A stretch of DNA of 64,000 nt. Source: Debaryomyces hansenii CBS767. Its lineage: Eukaryota > Ascomycota > Pichiomycetes > Serinales > Debaryomycetaceae. The DNA is taken from positions 682,001 to 746,000 of the forward strand of contig NC_006043.2 in assembly GCF_000006445.2 (NCBI RefSeq). The letters run 5' to 3'. Below the pieces are notes generated by a model that was not told the DNA's origin, did no database searches, and saw nothing but the letters and a program-made list of their open reading frames with translations. Positions 62,036-64,000 of this stretch are shown piece by piece. Made by a program: the position numbers and the translations under genes. Within the stretch, counting starts at the first letter, position 1; each line of letters begins with the position of its first letter.

Positions 62036-62922
62036 TCTAACAAATTATGTTATCTCTAGGACTTTTCTTAGTTATAAACAACTTCCATATTAAAATACAT
62101 AGCACTTACGATGAGCTGTATCTCCTGCATATAACTAAACATTGATACTTTCTTCAACTGCAATACTTACTTTATTATATAATGATTCAACTTCTATAGC
62201 CCGAAAAGATTATATACTTAACCTTGTACACTTGTAAGTGTACAAATTATTTACAAGAAAATATTGAAAGTTAGGACCCGAAATAAGGTGATTTATTAAT
62301 TATGTCCGAATACTCACACTAAAAATGTAGCTAAACAGACCACTACTTTGTTTTTGAATAAGAGTAGATTGACATAAATACATTTATGTTTGTCGTTTCG
62401 TATTTCCCCAATAATGCCTAATTATATTGTTTGGTAAGTTAGTGTTCAAAACATGGATATTAGTATGTTGTTGCAAAATCTTACACGTGATTCATGCTAA
62501 AGCCTATCTAAAGCTGTATATCCATACCTCCAAGTATGAACTTGTAGTCTGATTAAGTAAATAGCATATCAAATTCTTTGGGTGGTGTGACGTTTAGTTT
62601 ATCATGCCTTATTAGGTTTTGTTTATTTTAATTTAGTTTTGTAGTATGAGGTTGATTATCATTTGCAACTTTTTCTCATTTCTTAGTTATTCTTGCAAAA
62701 CTATAATCATATAATGGCTAAGATTTATTTGGATGCGAAGAGAAAAAACAGGAAATCAAAAGATGATAGGATAGCAGAGGTAAAAAACATAAAATCTGTA
62801 ATCTTACGGGAAATACATTATGATATTTGATTTAAATTAAATTAGAATATAAATAACCTTATTATTTACACCAAAAGCACGATTATCAAAGATAAATATA
62901 CAGCAGAAAGGAATTAAGGGGA
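62036..62922. other. Intergenic: RSE1 promoter and UNC93-like 3' region
   Basis: About 890 bp, AT-rich. It contains a near-perfect palindrome at 62224-62245. A stretch around 62714-62790 has an ATG and a short Lys-rich frame that does not extend. I see no gene. Confidence 0.45.
62224..62245. promoter_or_regulatory. 22-bp palindrome upstream of RSE1
   Basis: TTGTACACTT and its exact inverse AAGTGTACAA are separated by two bases (GT). The site is 189 bp upstream of the RSE1 ATG. It could be a dimeric factor site; I do not know the factor. Confidence 0.5.
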
Positions 62923-64000
62923 TTAAACCACTTCTATTGTCCCTTCTTGAGGAAAAGATTTAACTGATTTGATTTCATTATCAGTCACTACTTTAGTCAA
63001 GCCATCTTTTTCAATATCAGTATGATCAGTAATCTTAAACCAGATCAATGGTAAAGCAATAAGCAAAGAACCATTCACTAAACCCCATGAACTTGCAAAT
63101 AAGTCCATATATGGCTTTTCCAAAGCATCTAATCTCCATGCAATAGCTGCACCAGCCGATTGAAGACCCTTATAAAAACCAGCGTATAATGCAGTCTTCT
63201 TAGGATTATTACTCATACTTCCCAAAACCCAAAATAAGTAAGTTTGAAACATGGAGTCAAATATCCCATAGAATATATAAAGGAACATAGGTCCAATATA
63301 TGAGCCATCCTCGAAATCAATTGGAGCAAATTTAGGGGGGATTTCACCAGCTGCGTCAGGGCTAGTGACATCCTCTCTTGTGAAGCCAAGTTGGAATTTT
63401 AATCCACCTCCCCAGATAGCTAAGGATATTACAGTTAAAATAATATAGCCAATTTTGGCACGAGTACTTCTGCGAAAGCACTTCAAATCCAAAATAGACC
63501 CAAATATAATAGCACCAAACATTTGAGATAACCAGTAAAGCAACGAATTTAATGATCTAGTTCTAATGTTGAAACGACCGGCGTTAAAATCATTAAATTG
63601 ATATGTATAAAACCAGTTAGAAGCAAAAAACATAGGGAAAACAAAGAAAATCCTTGGTTCAGAAACCAACATACGATATAAATCAATAAGTTCTTGCTTC
63701 CAACTAGGAAATTTCTTATTCATGACACGAGTACCATCTGATTTCCAGACCTTATTCATTGGCAACATGCACATAGCAATGAGCGAACCACAGAACATCA
63801 AAACCATGAATGCAATATAGGTACTATCTCCCACTGCAGATCCCTTATTATTTATATTGTTCGCTAATGGAATCACAGATCCAATAACAGCACCCAAGTT
63901 GAAAATAACCCAGAAAATCATAATAGCCCTTCCCTTTTTATCTTCGGTAGGATAACTCATGATTATTGTCCCCTGAGCAGCCCAAAGACAAGATGCACAA
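62923..64000 (-). CDS. UNC93-like / MFS membrane protein, 5'-truncated by window edge
   Basis: Fungal UNC93-like (DUF895) major-facilitator protein. The reading frame continues past the right edge: codons before the Met at 63960 read CASCLWAAQGTII and join MSYPTEDKKGRAI, the family's TM4 region. At least 358 residues are visible and the N-terminal third is missing. About eight membrane helices are seen, including FWVIFNLGAVIGSVIPL, IFFVFPMFFASNWFYTYQFNDFN, MFLYIFYGIFDSMFQTYLFWVLGSMSN and GFYKGLQSAGAAIAWRLDA. It ends in a soluble Lys/Glu tail. Yeast relatives are uncharacterised transporters, so the substrate is unknown. Confidence 0.9.
   Translation of the reverse strand, partial: CASCLWAAQGTIIMSYPTEDKKGRAIMIFWVIFNLGAVIGSVIPLANNINNKGSAVGDSTYIAFMVLMFCGSLIAMCMLPMNKVWKSDGTRVMNKKFPSWKQELIDLYRMLVSEPRIFFVFPMFFASNWFYTYQFNDFNAGRFNIRTRSLNSLLYWLSQMFGAIIFGSILDLKCFRRSTRAKIGYIILTVISLAIWGGGLKFQLGFTREDVTSPDAAGEIPPKFAPIDFEDGSYIGPMFLYIFYGIFDSMFQTYLFWVLGSMSNNPKKTALYAGFYKGLQSAGAAIAWRLDALEKPYMDLFASSWGLVNGSLLIALPLIWFKITDHTDIEKDGLTKVVTDNEIKSVKSFPQEGTIEVV

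Overview
The window is an ordinary gene-dense nuclear segment of a budding yeast from the CTG clade. It is most likely a Debaryomyces (D. hansenii-like) species. Genes are almost all intronless and the base composition is AT-rich. The one intron I can define has a perfect TACTAAC branch point. In-frame CTG codons fall where relatives carry serine (three cases in SWD1), which points to CUG decoded as Ser. Leucines placed at CTG by the standard code should therefore be read as serine. I saw no tRNA, rRNA, CRISPR array or intact transposon.

Layout. (1) 0-10 kb is the accessory part: an orphan gene, a decayed MFS transporter, an Msn2/4-type zinc-finger factor, a second decayed dehydrogenase-like relic, and a convergent pair of bacterial-looking enzymes (chloroperoxidase-type alpha/beta hydrolase and an extended SDR reductase). 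(2) 10-26.5 kb: eisosome protein EIS1, AIM11, centromeric histone CSE4, an orphan membrane protein, ARP9, DNA ligase CDC9, glycerol-3-phosphate acyltransferase SCT1/GPT2, and peroxisomal FOX2. (3) 26.6-39 kb: MIH1 (Cdc25), a Snf1-activating-type kinase, deacetylase HOS2, proteasome alpha1 SCL1 (spliced), ERG4, and PUF4. (4) 40-48.3 kb: PMA1 with a 2.5 kb upstream region, then a chitin synthase. (5) 48.6-64 kb: VPS8, a p24 protein, SWD1, a forkhead factor of FKH2 type, RSE1, and an UNC93-like membrane protein cut by the right edge.

The genes are housekeeping functions with no operon logic, but several intergenic regions carry interpretable sites. These are MCB boxes close upstream of CDC9 and CSE4, an inverted pair of sterol regulatory elements upstream of ERG4, two CCTCGG boxes upstream of FOX2, and forkhead sites upstream of FKH2, MIH1 and the chitin synthase. 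There is also a telomere/Rap1-like 14-mer upstream of SCT1 and a 22-bp palindrome centred on TTACGTAA between the SDR gene and EIS1. I found no convincing undescribed multi-gene system. The most unusual part is the 2-10 kb zone of gene gain and decay.
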